From Berberis thunbergii (Eukaryota; Streptophyta; Magnoliopsida; Ranunculales; Berberidaceae): DNA of 64,000 bases. Each line of letters opens with the position of its first letter. The stretch's first letter is position 1. The stretch lies in the NCBI GenBank assembly GCA_003290165.1, contig QNQO01000202.1, positions 806,001 to 870,000 on the forward strand. The letters run 5' to 3'. This document shows, piece by piece, positions 22,601 through 33,700 of the stretch. The notes beneath the pieces were generated by a model. That model did not search any database, was not told the DNA's origin, and saw only the letters and a program-made list of their open reading frames with translations. A program made the position numbers and the translations under genes.

Positions 22601-25418
22601 AAGAAGAGAAGATTCAAGCCAGCCAAGGCTCACTTGTCTCCAATAAATCTCATCACAGCAAGGTATCAATTGATGTTGATCTCATTTATCTTCCCTTATT
22701 TTTGGAAATATAATTGTTCACAAAAATTGTGGGAAAAGAGAGTGAGAAAAAGGGGGCTCACTGAGGGTGATCTTGAACGAACGATGAAATTCCCAAAATA
22801 TTTGTGTAATTCAAGGTTGTAAAAAAACTTATCTGATTATGCCACCTGGTTGCAAAACCTAATTCCCTAACCTCACTCAAAAAAAAAAAACCTAATTAGC
22901 TTCTTGTATGTATCATATTTGGATAACGACTCCGTACTAAAATTATACGAAATACTTTTTTTTAAGGGTGAGAAATTTTGTATTTGATCCAAAACAATTA
23001 AATGTCATCAACAGGGTTCAAACCCTAGGCTTGTAATATCATCTGTCACAAGTCTACCAGCAAAGGTAGTACCAAGGTGGCAAAATTACAAGAATTTCAT
23101 AAGGAACGTGATTTTTTTCCACTACATAAAGTATTATACGTTGTTCTACATAATTGTTAAACAATCCAAATCGCAAGCCATACCAAAGTCCTAATTTTAT
23201 TGATCTCCAATAATCATACTATCAAAATTTTCATTTCTTAATATTTGTCTTTGAAAATGTTATCGCTGGGCTGATTACACTTTCACTTTCACAAACAAGC
23301 CATCTGCTTAAAATTTATGGCGAGGAGACCTATGAAGCTATTGTCATTGAATGTTTGAAATTATTACCATATCATGGAGCTGGATTAAACGCAAGCAAGA
23401 AAATATATGAAGTATTCTCCAAATGGCAAAGGAGGATTAGAGCTTACAGCATTCACCCAATAATCCTTCCCTGATCCCTTATTTTACTTCCTAAGACGAG
23501 ATAACAAGGAGACACCAATCCAATGCACCTTATTAAAGACAGGTGTCGAGTAATGAGGATGGTGTCACTGTTTTACCCATGCGGCCAGTCCTCATCAAAA
23601 TCGGACTCCACGCTCACATTAAGAAAACCAATCCAGTTTAATCAATAATCACCTTGGAGTGTAGTAAATGTGGAAGACACTCTGCATAGATACAGCCTCA
23701 GCCACAGTTGTGAGGGTACTGCACTGCAAGCTCTGGCTATAATGGACAGTTAAAGGAACGCCACCTTTAAGTTGAACAGCCCTTCGGATTCCTAATCTCA
23801 GTTCTCCGCCCTCTCCCCTGCCATATGATGACCTTCACATTAAATAACTAACAACGGTGGAAAATGTTACATTTTTTAATCACATCACAAAAAAACTTTC
23901 AATTTTATTTTACATTGTAACCAAGATCTAAGCACAATTACAATAAGTCAAAAGGAAAGAAATAAAAATAATTGTACAAATTTCAACATTATCAATTCCG
24001 TCCAACAAAAAACACTGTCTATGGTCTTTTTCTTTTTTTTTTATCAAAGTGTCTATGATCTTCATAAGAAACTATCTTTTATTTCAAACTGTAATTTCAA
24101 ATTGAAATTTTTTTTATGTCAAAGTAGGACTCCTAGATAATTAGACAACTTATTAATTGCATTGCTTTGATCATACAATGTCATGATCCAAATTATCTTT
24201 TTCAACTTCCTAGTTTTCCAATAAATAAATAACGATATCTAGCCCCTTTTTTTGTACCAAAGTGATACTAGTAACTACAAGAATTATTCAGTAATCATCC
24301 TGTGTATACCTGAGAAAAAGTACAGCATCCCCAGAAACAAGCTTCTTCTTATTGACAAACGCACTCCATCCAGTTGTCAGCAAATGCCTCCGCGGTTGAC
24401 CTACAATCAGAACAGAGATAATCAATTAATCAAATTGCAATCCAAAACATACACATAAGCCCAAAAAATTGCACCTGAATGCATACCCCTATAAATGTGC
24501 CTAAACTTCCATTCAATTCCATGCAAATCTTTCGCTACAAGCTCTTGTGAAGGCCTTTGCTGTGAATGATCCTAAAATCACAGATCTTAAAATACTTAGA
24601 ACTGTGTCCATGATTCAAGAATTTGTAGCAACACACCCAAAATTAACACAATTTGGCGGGAAAAAAACACTACCAGTGGAGGAAAGCAATCTTCGGCAGC
24701 TCGTCGAGGGACAGAGAAACCTCCATGAGTGCTAGTATCAGAAGCTGTAAGTGTCTTACAGAACATGTGCGGTGTCCTGAACTTGATTCCACCTTCAATT
24801 TCCTCTTCTTCACCGTTCAGTTCAACATCTCCTTCTTGAAATTTCTTCTCAATCTATCAAATTTCCAAAATCTCAATCTATCAACAAACTTCCATTAACC
24901 AAAAATAAATAAAATCGAAATTCAAGAAGAAAAAAAATTAGTCATCCTCTTGTTTTTACCTCACAATCAGGAACTAAAGAAACTTGAGCGAATACCTCAT
25001 CATTAGCAGCCTCTGCCTACAAGAATCATAAACCCCGAAAACCATTCCGAATTTCAAAAACCATGAAGTTAGAAAATAAATAAATAAAAGCCCTAGAAGT
25101 TGTGCAACTCACGTGAAGATTGACATCGACAACTCGGCAGAAGACATGAGGAGGAAGATTGTAGAAAGCAGATGTCGGCAGCTCAGATATGTTCTCCAAA
25201 TGTCCCTGTGGCAAGTAGACAACACAGCTTCCTTTCTTCGGAAGCGAAATGTGAGGCCCTGCACAAGCATGCCAGAGCTCCAAACACAATGACGACATCG
25301 AAGCAGAACTAGCAGAAGCCGAAGTAGAAGAAGAAGAAGTAACAACAACAACAACGTCGTCATTGATGTCGTCTTCTTCGTCGAGAAGACAGTTGTTGAG
25401 ATCAATTAGTCCTCCCAT
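13693..25418 (-). CDS. ARF3: Auxin response factor 3 / ETTIN, complete, 10 exons
   Basis: Nuclear B3-type transcription factor of the auxin pathway, binding AuxRE elements; ETTIN sets abaxial and gynoecium polarity. Exons (minus): 25418-25113, 25016-24960, 24853-24674, 24571-24487, 24400-24310, 23817-23653, 21768-21649, 21573-21498, 14860-14698, 14597-13693. All introns are GT-AG, phases agree, and the product is 715 aa. Residues 1-7 (MGGLIDL) match [17 protein letters not shown] opens the dimerisation region. The B3 domain begins at about 148 ([20 protein letters not shown]) and runs to about 253. The auxin-response domain covers about 277-377 and ends [11 protein letters not shown]. The middle region repeats the motif KVLQGQE twice. 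The tail has [10 protein letters not shown] at about 667 and ends without a PB1 domain, as in ETTIN, so it should escape Aux/IAA dimerisation. The two KVLQGQE codings are tasiR-ARF sites. Intron 8 is 6,637 bp and full of transposons. Confidence 0.97.
14323..14343 (-). promoter_or_regulatory. tasiR-ARF target site (downstream copy)
   Basis: The plus strand here reads TTCTTGACCTTGCAAAACC, close to the conserved TAS3-derived tasiR-ARF (UUCUUGACCUUGUAAGACC), so the minus-strand ARF3 mRNA is complementary to it. It encodes KVLQGQE in exon 10. Compared with the other site it has one more mismatch in the 3' half of the small RNA. Known for ARF3/ARF4: paired sites cleaved through AGO1. Confidence 0.88.
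14533..14553 (-). promoter_or_regulatory. tasiR-ARF target site (upstream copy)
   Basis: The plus strand reads TTCTTGACCTTGCAAGACC, differing from tasiR-ARF (UUCUUGACCUUGUAAGACC) at one position in these 19 bases. It is the better of the two complementary sites in the exon 10 transcript and codes for KVLQGQE. The pair is 210 nt apart in the mRNA, the arrangement established for ARF3 and ARF4. Confidence 0.92.
15445..15841 (+). mobile_element. tRNA-derived SINE in ARF3 intron 8
   Basis: Flanked by a 9-bp direct repeat ACTATAGTT (15436-15444 and 15842-15850). The head has pol III promoter boxes: box A-like TAGTTCAGTTGG at about 15457-15468 and box B-like GGTTCGAGACTC at about 15500-15511. It ends in an A-rich tail. 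At about 397 bp it is long for a plant SINE. An internal inverted repeat near the 3' end (ATAGGGTCA ... TGACCCTAT) suggests a nested insertion or a composite tail. Confidence 0.62.
16398..16410 (+). other. Primer binding site (initiator-Met tRNA)
   Basis: TGGTATCAGAGCC lies 2 bases after the 5' LTR and is complementary to the 3' end of plant initiator methionine tRNA, the usual primer for many plant LTR elements. Confidence 0.9.
16476..16856 (+). pseudogene. Gag-like fragment of the compact LTR element
   Basis: Opens at an ATG 66 bases after the primer site and encodes [20 protein letters not shown], then a low-complexity Thr/Pro/His-rich stretch. It stops at 16856, and reading continues in another frame to about 17070 with [17 protein letters not shown] sequence. 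The N-terminus looks like a Ty3/gypsy gag start, but no zinc knuckle, protease or pol follows. It is probably a truncated and frameshifted gag. Confidence 0.55.
17571..18598. mobile_element. Non-autonomous hAT element inside a 3' LTR
   Basis: About 1,028 bp inserted in the 3' LTR with an 8-bp target duplication GTTATTAG (17563-17570 and 18599-18606; a one-base shift is equally possible). The intact 5' LTR shows the unoccupied site. Terminal repeats are short and imperfect (CAATGATGCAAGGACTC against CTCTGATGCACCG), and subterminal GTGTCG/CGACAC motifs are repeated, all typical of hAT. It has no transposase. A 28-bp internal tandem duplication (AACAATCCAAACATATGACC) lies at about 17736-17795. 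Confidence 0.87.
18871..19773. mobile_element. Probable non-autonomous hAT element in ARF3 intron 8
   Basis: The ends contain inverted AGGGATGACAGTGGGGCGG (left) and AGGGATGACAACGGGGTGG (right, reverse complement). Candidate 8-bp target repeats are ATCTGGTG (18863-18870) and ATCTAGTG (19774-19781). The left end carries about 9 extra bases before the terminal repeat, so the exact boundary is unsure. The interior has no transposase. A tandem repeat of about 50 bp (AGATTGAGATCTGATTTGCT) lies at about 19500-19605. Confidence 0.6.
21769..23652. other. ARF3 intron 6
   Basis: 1.88-kb intron, AT-rich. A box-B-like string (GGGTTTGAACCC on the minus strand, at about 23012-23024) hints at a worn tRNA-derived SINE around 22965-23095, but no clear box A or target duplication is seen. 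Nothing else is recognised. Confidence 0.5.
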
Positions 25419-28080
25419 TCAACCCTAGAAACTAAAATTAGGCCTAAAATAAAGAGAGCAGTGTGAGAAAAGAAAACAAATAGAGGTTTATAAGCTTGAA
25501 TGCATTTTGAGGTTTGGGGAAGAATGGAAGAGAAGAGCAGAAAAAAAAAACAGAAAGAGGAGAGCTAAATAGCTTAACCTACGCACCCTTGCCAAAAAGG
25601 AGATGGAGGGTCAAAAGACGAGACCCACTATGCACTACACTACACACACTGTCTACACTATACATTTTTTCTTTTACTTTTTCTTTTTTAATATATATTT
25701 GTATTAAGCTTGATAATAATAATAACTACTTTTACATGTCAAATCAGTCTCTCTCTTTAATCATGTTGTGTTGGTTGTTCTCTTCTCGTTTGACAGATGA
25801 GGATGCAGGGGTGGAGACCACTAGCTGGTCGTGGTGTTACAGAGCAGACCGTACAGGCAGCAGAAGGTGTTGCTGGTGGTGGTGCTGAGACTTGCCAGCT
25901 GCGCTTTGTCCGTCAATCAGAGAGCTCAGAAGTCTTTAATTAATGCTTTGGGTCAAGCTCGTTCTCTGCCTCTCCTTCTTTATTTATTTATTACCTCTCA
26001 CACAAAAGACGACGACGTCTGTGTTTAAGCGACAATAAAGACTCCCTGTATTTCCGGGGTTGGATTTTGTTTGTTGAAAATATCTGGTTACATTTTAGTG
26101 AAATTACAAGGGCATCCATCCCACTTTTTAAATACAACCCAGGTGGATTTTCTAGTTTGGTTCGCTACAGTACAAACCACAAGTCAGATGAGGGGGGTGA
26201 ATCTATAAGCTAGAAGAGCTTATCTAGAGAGCCACTAGCGCTAGATTCGCGACAAGGGTGGCTCCCCTACACATTTTTAAGGGAGAGATAAGAGATCTCG
26301 AGAAAATCTTGAATTCTTGAAATGTTTTTGAGAAGTTTTTGAAATCTTGATGAGAACTCTCCCAAAAACACGCAGAAAAAGTCTTTCCTGGCAATGAGGA
26401 CTATTAAGAATTTTTGAAGCTAGAATATAATGGTAGCGGTAAGTATTTTTTTTTTTTTTTTAACAATTGATTTCATGGAGGGGGCAAGTTAGACATTGTA
26501 TTTGTAAATTTTTTATTTTTAATTTTTTTGCATTCTTTATGTCAAATTGTCAAAAATCTAACTTGAGGCGACGTCAACAAGTTTACAATAGGCTTGACTT
26601 GGGAGTCTATCTATCTACTACACTAACAAAGTGTGAAGCTATGTCCTAGAAGTGATTTTTAATCAGTTGCCAGCCGCAACAAGTAGACTATAACCTTTTC
26701 GGCAAATTATTTTTTTAGTATTTGCATATTTGTTTTCAAACAGTTTTGTTGAATCATTTAATAATTTTTCAACCAATATTGTTGATTTACATACACTAGG
26801 CGTAGAAGTGCGCTACATGAGCATAAAAACTAGAGGAGGGGTAGGGAGGTTGCCGAACAAAGAGGAAAAAATAGCAAGAATTGCGATTTTGTTTTTCAAG
26901 TTCATTTCGGTATCTTAATTTTAAGAAATATTTATCTAAATATTTCAGTTCAGTGTGCAAAGAAAAATGTAAAAACTTCAAGATTACATAAAAAATATAT
27001 ATATATAATGAATTTCGAGAATATATTAAAATGTGAAAAATATAAATGGAAGTAAACAAATATATTAAACATATTAAATAAAGCGTAAATACCAATATAT
27101 GAAACAAACTTGAAATCAATATATAATTAAAAAATTAAGGAGTGGTTTCAAAAATTACTATATGAGTAGAATAAATGATAATTAGAAAATGAGGGGGTGG
27201 TTTTAAAAATCAATAAATAATTAGAATAATTGATAATACGAAGAAAAAAATCCTAAAAAAAATGTAATTTTTTGTAGCTGAGTTTTGCATTTTTACGAAA
27301 TTTACAAAAAAAATTCGAAATTCCGAAATTAACGAAAAAAATCTCAAAATTTTTTGAAAAAAATGTAACTTTCAATTTCACCATTTTTCTTTTCGTAATT
27401 TTAAAAAAAATAAACTTTCAAAAAAAATTTCGCGAAATCGCATTCCTTAGAAAGGGGGTGCCAATGGTTACAAAACAGATAGAGGAATAAGGGGCCCGGC
27501 AGCGGTGGATAAGAGGATTAGAATGAAAAGAGAGGAGGAGAGATTACAGAAAGGGAGGGAAATAATGGGGATTTGATAGTCATTATTTAATTTGGGTGTT
27601 GGAAAAATTGAAAATTGAAATTCAGGTTGAAAATATACACCTATTCATTAATCAATGTTTTAGCGAAGCTGGTTTTGATTGTAAAAATATGAAATGTGGA
27701 GACAAAATGGAAAATGAAAGAGTTAAATGTAAGGGTCTTTTTTATATTTTATAAATAATTGAAAGACTTTAAATAAATTATAACAGGGGCTTAGGTGTAA
27801 TTAATGAAATTTTACAAGAGCTAGCTTTGATGGAAAATCAAAAAATTATATGTGAAGGCCTATAATGTATAGATATAATTGGAGGTCTTTGAATATATTA
27901 CGTTAGGGCTTTAGTTGTAATTAATGAGCTCAATTAAAATGTAAATATGAGACGAAAAAATGGGAAACCCGATAATCAAATTGAAGACATACAAATCAAT
28001 GTTCCTAAGCCGAATGTACGTTGTATAGTCCAAATTGGGCTAAGGCTTTATAGGTAACCCCTCCCCCTTAGCTCGTTTTA
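25419..28080. other. Intergenic, upstream of ARF3
   Basis: Contains the ARF3 5' UTR and promoter immediately above 25418. Further up it is AT-rich with homopolymer runs (poly-T at 26447-26461) and no coherent gene. I found no auxin-response element cluster that I would defend. Confidence 0.55.
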
Positions 28081-28090
28081 AAAAAATAAG

Positions 28091-28220
28091 AGCTCTTCTT
28101 GGGAGCAAGCGAGGGTAAGTGCCACTCATCCCCTCGAGATAAGTGACACTGCACATCTCGAGACAGTTTCACTTATCTCGAGGGAGGCTTGATCCTTCCC
28201 TCGCTCCCTATAATTTATGA
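28091..28220. mobile_element. Possible fourth member of the hairpin MITE family
   Basis: A foldback with inner arms GGGAGCAAGCGAGGG (28101-28115) and, inverted, GGGAGCGAGGGAAGG (from 28208 downward), around a core rich in CTCGAG (CCCCTCGAGATAAGTG and its inverse). Flanking repeats AAAAAATAAG and AGAAATAAAG match at 8 of 10 positions. The core shares the CACTCA-TCCC and CATCTCGA strings with the 2444 and 33297 elements, but the outer ends differ, so membership is tentative. Confidence 0.5.
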
Positions 28221-28812
28221 AGAAATAAAGGGTCCATCAAACCCCCACCCTCGAGTGGTTCTTAAAAACAAAACAAAAAAGGTTGGAGCGCTTTAAAAAA
28301 TGTAAGTTGACTCGATATTTGAAACGGCACAAATTCTTAAGTGCACTGGTGTTGTGCCTGGTGGTTACCAGGCACCGTCCATTTGCCTCAATATATGAAA
28401 TAATTCATATCTCGATGCAAATTGATAGTGGTAGTCACCAGACACAACACCGGGCAAACTATCAGGCACTGTAGACTTACTCTTGATTCTTGAAACGGCT
28501 CACTTTCTTGATGGTTTGGTCCATGGCTTTCTAGCTAAACATTAAGCTAGGATTAATAGAGAGTCAGCAAAAGTCAGGTTTGCTACTTCGAGCACATGTG
28601 TCTTTAGTCATACCATACCCGAGGTGGATGCATCAAATTTATGTGTTTGATTTGGCTTGCTTCAGCAGTGAGGTTTAAGGTAGTATATGCTTAACGATAA
28701 TAAAATAAGGTTACGGGTTTGATACCACGAGGTTGCATGTTACGCTTATTCGGGTTCATGGAGCCAAGTTTGAGCATACCATGCTGGTAATAGTGTCACT
28801 CTCGTACACTAA

Positions 28813-29243
28813 GGGCTCGTTTGGTTACTTGATGGAATGGGAATGAGAATGGAAATGAGAATGAGAATGGGAATGAAAATGGTAATAGGAATGATAATGG
28901 TAATGGGAATGAAAATGAGAATGGGAATATGTATGTTTGGTATATTTTTAAAATGGTAAGGTGGTAATGTAAAACTTATTTCCAAAAATACTCTCACTTA
29001 GTTAAAATGGGAGAGTGTGAGGAGGGTAAAAATGGTCATTAGGTAACTTTGACCATTACAATGGGAATGGTAATGGCCATTCATAGGGGGGAGGTAGGAA
29101 TGGCCATTACAACAAAATCTGTAATGGGAATGACCATTACGATGGTTTTATGTGATACCAAACGCAGAAATGCCTTTGACCCATTACATTGTAATGGTCA
29201 AACCATTACATTACGACGGCCAATGGGCTAACCAAACACGCCC
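28813..29243. mobile_element. Tourist-like PIF/Harbinger MITE
   Basis: 431 bp with terminal inverted repeats GGGCTCGTTTGGTTAC and GGGCGTGTTTGGTTAG and a TAA target duplication (28810-28812 and 29244-29246), the pattern of Tourist/PIF-Harbinger elements. The interior is built from degenerate ATGGGAATG-type repeats, in both orientations. No coding sequence. Confidence 0.88.
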
Positions 29244-30427
29244 TAATAAAGATCCCAGTTATGTCATGTTACAAGCATACCAAACCCGAACCTAGTCCGT
29301 TGTCATCCGTGATCAATAACAACAAATGGACTATGTGTCAGCTCGTATATTTGCTAGGACTACTATAGTTACAATGTTATTTTTTAAATGTTTATTTTCT
29401 AATTGAGTTTAGTTTGACAATGAGCTTTACAGGAGTTGGCATTTAATAAATTACGACATGAATGGTGTTTGGCACACTTTGCCATGAAATCCTAGTGGTA
29501 CAATAGTACATTGTGATGTTTTGGGAGGCATTCATAACAAATTTGATCGCAATCTTGATGATGATTATGATGATATATGTGCATGTGGTGATTCCAATCA
29601 CAATCGTGTTGAAGAAAAGTAAACCAGATATGGAGGTGAGGCAAGGGTTATCTAAAAGCAAAGAAGACGAAGATGACAATACATATTAGTAGTGGTTGTG
29701 GGTATATATCATGACAATGAAGGTACACCTTTATAAGAAATATGAAAAATATTATAACGACATTGGAGATAACATATCTAACATCGAAAGTAAACTCTAA
29801 TATCTACGTCTTGAATCACAAAAGTTTTTGTCTAAGGAATTTTTTTATAAGCATTATCATGACTTGAAATGCGCCATACGCCGCGTGTAATTAGAATCAC
29901 TAGTTTCACCAACAATAAACACACCTTGGTTCTATACTCACAAATTTCTTATTTGCTAGAATATGCGATGCAACCTAAACACATGTGATGTGACCCTTAC
30001 AAACACCTGTGCAAGTTGCCAAGATTTCCTCATTAGAACTTCACCTCAATAACTAGGCAAGGCAACCCTGAACCAGGCTAGGCACAAATAAGTCCCAAGA
30101 ATACAAAGTTCAATGACTTCAAACCATAGGGTCTCTAAGAATAATATTCTTTAAGAAAACATGGGGAAATTTTTCACCTCGGCTTTTATGATGCCCACTT
30201 GCTTTAAATCCACGACAATTTTAGTACAATATGAAAACATAGGTGTCCCCCTTTTTTTGTCTGCTACAAGCTCGAAGATTATAGTGGTTGTCTAAAAGCA
30301 AATAAGATGAAGATGACGGTACGTACAAGTAGTGCTTGGGGCATCACGATGGTGAAGGTACACCTTTGTAAGAAATATGAAATTGACTATAACGACATGG
30401 GACGCGACATATATGGTTAGAAATTTA

Positions 30428-31492
30428 GGATGTTATTCAATTCCAAATTTTAATGGATTCTCAAGGGATTAAAATTCAAAAATATTCAATTAATTATTTA
30501 AAATAATACATGTAAATTTACGGGTATTTAAATACTGATTTTAAATGATTGTTTTAAAATCCATCAAAATCAGAAGTATTTAATTCATGTTTTTCAAAAA
30601 GTCCACCAAAATCATGGGGTGTTCAAGAAATAGTGGATTTTAATGGATTTGTTAAAGTTGTGAATTTTGAAGGATTTGTGAGTGAAAAATATATATAACA
30701 AGAATTATTCCAAATCCAACATTCTCCCATCATATTTCAACAGATTTGTATTGGCTATTGTTAAATAACACCACCATTTTCGCTGAAGGACGCCACTATC
30801 CCTTTTTTTGTGATCTGCTAAGGACACCACCACCTTTCCTTATCTTCTCTCTTCACAGGAGCAGCACCACTTCATCCCACAACTTTCGGCCACACCACCA
30901 TGCCCTACCACCGCTGGCTGCACCACCACCCATGCTTCCTCTTATCTTTTTTTTTTTTTTTTTTCTTCTTCCTCTCATTCTTCCCCTCTTATTTTTTATT
31001 CTTTTTGTCCTCTCTTCATTTTTTTTTCTGATTTCTTCTTCTTAGTCTTCTACTTTTTCTCTTTGTTTGTCTTCTTCTTCTATTTTTTTTTCACATTTCT
31101 TCTTCTTTTCCCATTTTTCTTTTTCGTTCTTATGGAGATTCCTGCGAGTAGAGGTTTCCCACTTGCCAACGAGGGCAAAAAGAAGAAGAAAAAAATAGGA
31201 GGAAAAAAAACAGAGAGAAAAAGTGGAGGAAAAAGAGTAGAAAAAAACAGAGAAAAATAAGATGTGAGGGAAGAGGTTGAGAATAAGAATATGAAAATGG
31301 CTAGAGATGACGATGGTGATTGATGAAGAAGAATAAAAGGGGGAGGAAGAGGAGGAGAGGTGGCGGTATCGTGGTGGTGGTGGTGATTGGAAAAGAATAA
31401 GAAGGGAGGAGATGTAGCGGTGGTGGGATAACACTTTGAAGTAAAATAGTTATTTGTATTACTTTTTGACCATCTTTAATGTATTTGATTTC
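30428..31492. mobile_element. Truncated PIF/Harbinger-like copy
   Basis: Starts after a TTA at 30425-30427 with GGATGTTATTCAATTCC and follows the complete element at 31740 closely, but is cut at ATTTGATTT, where the next tandem unit begins. It lacks the right terminal repeat. The interior has a long pyrimidine tract followed by a purine tract. Confidence 0.75.
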
Positions 31493-31739
31493 ATGATGCC
31501 CACTTGCTTTAAATCAACGACAATTTTAGTACAATATGAAAACATGGGTGTCCCTTTTTTGTTTGCTACAAGCTCGAGGAGGATTGGAGTGGGTTATCTA
31601 AAAGCAAATAAGACAAAGATGACGGTACGTATAAGTAGTGCTTGGGGTATCATGATGTGAAGGTACACCTTTGTAAGAAATATGAAATTGGCTTTAACGA
31701 TATTGGACACGACATATATAACATATTTTCAGAAACTTA

Positions 31740-33102
31740 GGGAGTAGTATTCAATTACGAATTTTAATGGATTGTGATGGATTTTAAAATTAAGGGGTAT
31801 TCAATTAATGATTTAAAATGATACATATAAATCTAGGGGTATTTAAATACCAATTTTAAATGATTGTCTTAAAATTCATCAAAATCAGGGGTATTTAATT
31901 TATGTTTTTCAAAAAGTCCACCAAAATCACAGGGTATTCAATAAATAGTAGATTTGTTAAAATAGTGAATTTTGAAGGATTTGTGAGTGAAAAGTATATA
32001 TAATAAGAGTTATTCCAAATTCAACATTCTCCCTCATATTTCAACGGATTCGTATTGGCTATTGTTAAATAACACCACCATTTCCACTGAAGGATACCAC
32101 CACATTTCCTTATCTTCTCTCTTCACAAGAGCAACACCACCTTGCCTCACAACTTTCAGCCACACCACCGCTGGCTGCACCACCACCCGCACTTCCTCTT
32201 CTATTTTGTTATTGTTTTTTTTTTCGTCTTCCTCTTATTTTATTTTTCTTATTGTCATTTTCTTCATCTTTGTTTTTGTTCTTTTTTTGTTCTGATTTTT
32301 TTTATTCTTCTATTTTTTTCTCTTTGTTTTCTTCTTCTTATATTTTTTTCTCCCCTCTTCTGATTTTCCCATTTTTTTTCTTTTTCGCTCTTGCGGAGGT
32401 TCCTGCGAGTGGAGGTTCCCCACTTGCTAGCGAGGGAAAAAAGAAGAAGAAAAAATACGAGAAAAAAAGCAGAGAGCAAAAAAAATGTGGAGGAGAAAGA
32501 TAAGAAGAATAAGAAAAAAAAGATAATAAGAAGATATGGGGAGGAGGTTGAGAATAAGAAGATGAAAATGGGTGAAGGTGGGATGAGAGGCGGCGGTGGT
32601 AATTGGTGGAGAATAAGAAGAGGGAGACGAGGAGGAGAGGTGGTGGTGGTGGTGGTAATTGAAGAATAATAAGAAGGGAGGAGGGGTGGCGATGGTGGGG
32701 ATAACAATTTTAAGTAAAATAGTTATTTGTATTACTTTTGGACCATCTTCAAAGTATTTGATTTTTTATTTTTATTTTTAATTTAGAGTAAAATTATCGT
32801 AACACAATTTTTTTGTTTAATTGGTGTTTTGAGAAATGTTTTATGATTTGTGTTGGCTTGGATAACAATGTATGTGATGTTATTTCATTGTTTCCTATGA
32901 CTAATGACACATTTACAAAAATCTATTGAATTTATAAGAATCCATAGAAATCCATAACAATTATTTATAAAATCTACAAAATTCAATCATTTTAAATTTA
33001 TCAAAATTCAGTGAATTTTGTAAAATCATTTGAAACCTTTTAAAATTCACGAAATTTAAAATTATTCAGAGTCCATTCAAATTTCGAATTGAATACCCCA
33101 CC
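31740..33102. mobile_element. Complete PIF/Harbinger-like non-autonomous element
   Basis: 1,363 bp flanked by TTA (31737-31739 and 33103-33105). The left terminus GGGAGTAGTATTCAATTACG and the right terminus GGTGGGGTATTCAATTCG (reverse complement) are inverted copies. No transposase was found. The open frames inside are low-complexity products of TTC/GAA-rich DNA. Central hairpin-prone DNA (about 32395-32440) sits between the pyrimidine and purine tracts. Confidence 0.78.
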
Positions 33103-33296
33103 TTATCACCTTATGGTAAATATAATGGTGGCACAAAAGTTAACCCTAATATCTATGTCTTATTGAATTTTTTTTTTTACAGTTGAATACAAAATTAGTC
33201 CGACTAAATTATCATGGCTTGAAATACGTCATTCGCCATCTGTAATTACAATCACTAGTTTCACCGACAAGAAACAACTTGGTTTTATACTCACAA

Positions 33297-33485
33297 GAAC
33301 CTTTCTTACTGTCGAGGAAAGGGGCGAGGAAACCAGCGAAGGGAAGGGGGTTTACCACTCATTCCCTACGAAATTTGTGCTGCTGTGCATCTCAAAGATG
33401 CAAGTACACATCTCGAAGAGGTGAGCGGTCACACCCTCCCCTTGGCTAGTTTCCTCACCCCTTTCCTCGCCATTTAGAATTTCTG
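33297..33485. mobile_element. Mutator-like MITE with a paralogous empty site
   Basis: 189 bp with a perfect 10-bp target duplication ATACTCACAA (33287-33296 and 33486-33495). The paralogous tandem unit at about 29936-29955 has one ATACTCACAA and no insert, which fixes the boundaries. Inverted ends share CGAGGAAAGGGG(C/T)GAGGAAAC, and the right end carries CCATTTAGAATTT as in the 2444 element. The core keeps GGTGAGCGGTCACACC, also found in the 2444 element. Confidence 0.92.
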
Positions 33486-33700
33486 ATACTCACAATATTC
33501 TTACTTGCTAGAATATGCAATGGGAAACATTTTCAACTCAGCTTTCATGATGACCACTCACTTTATGTCAATGATAATGTCAGCACAATGTGAAGATATG
33601 GGTGTCCCTTTTTCATATCTTACCCTTCCCATCCTAGATGACGCCGACAAAGTTAAAATATGTGCATCTTGAGGACGATGGATAATGGAGGCCTCCCTCA

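Larger units (their letters stand above)
29620..33700. repeat. Tandem array of a repeated unit with transposon insertions
   Basis: A unit containing CTAAAAGCAAA(T/G)AAGA, GGTACACCTTT(G/A)TAAGAAATATG and ATGATG(C/A)CCACT occurs three times: from about 29650 (about 640 bp, without insertion), about 30290 and about 31600. The last two contain copies of a PIF-like element. The repeat from 30188 to 31492 (1,305 bp) recurs in tandem from 31493 to about 32765. Only the third unit continues past the complete PIF element into the sequence seen in the first unit (compare 29770-30000 with 33110-33520). The unit codes for nothing I recognise. Confidence 0.8.

Noticed and set aside
22965..23095. SINE around the box-B-like string GGGTTTGAACCC
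   Set aside because: A single box is common by chance; no box A, A-tail or target duplication was found.
30746..32707. Several long frames rich in Phe, Ser, Pro or Lys on both strands
   Set aside because: They arise from TTC/GAA-rich low-complexity DNA inside the PIF copies and occur on both strands at once.
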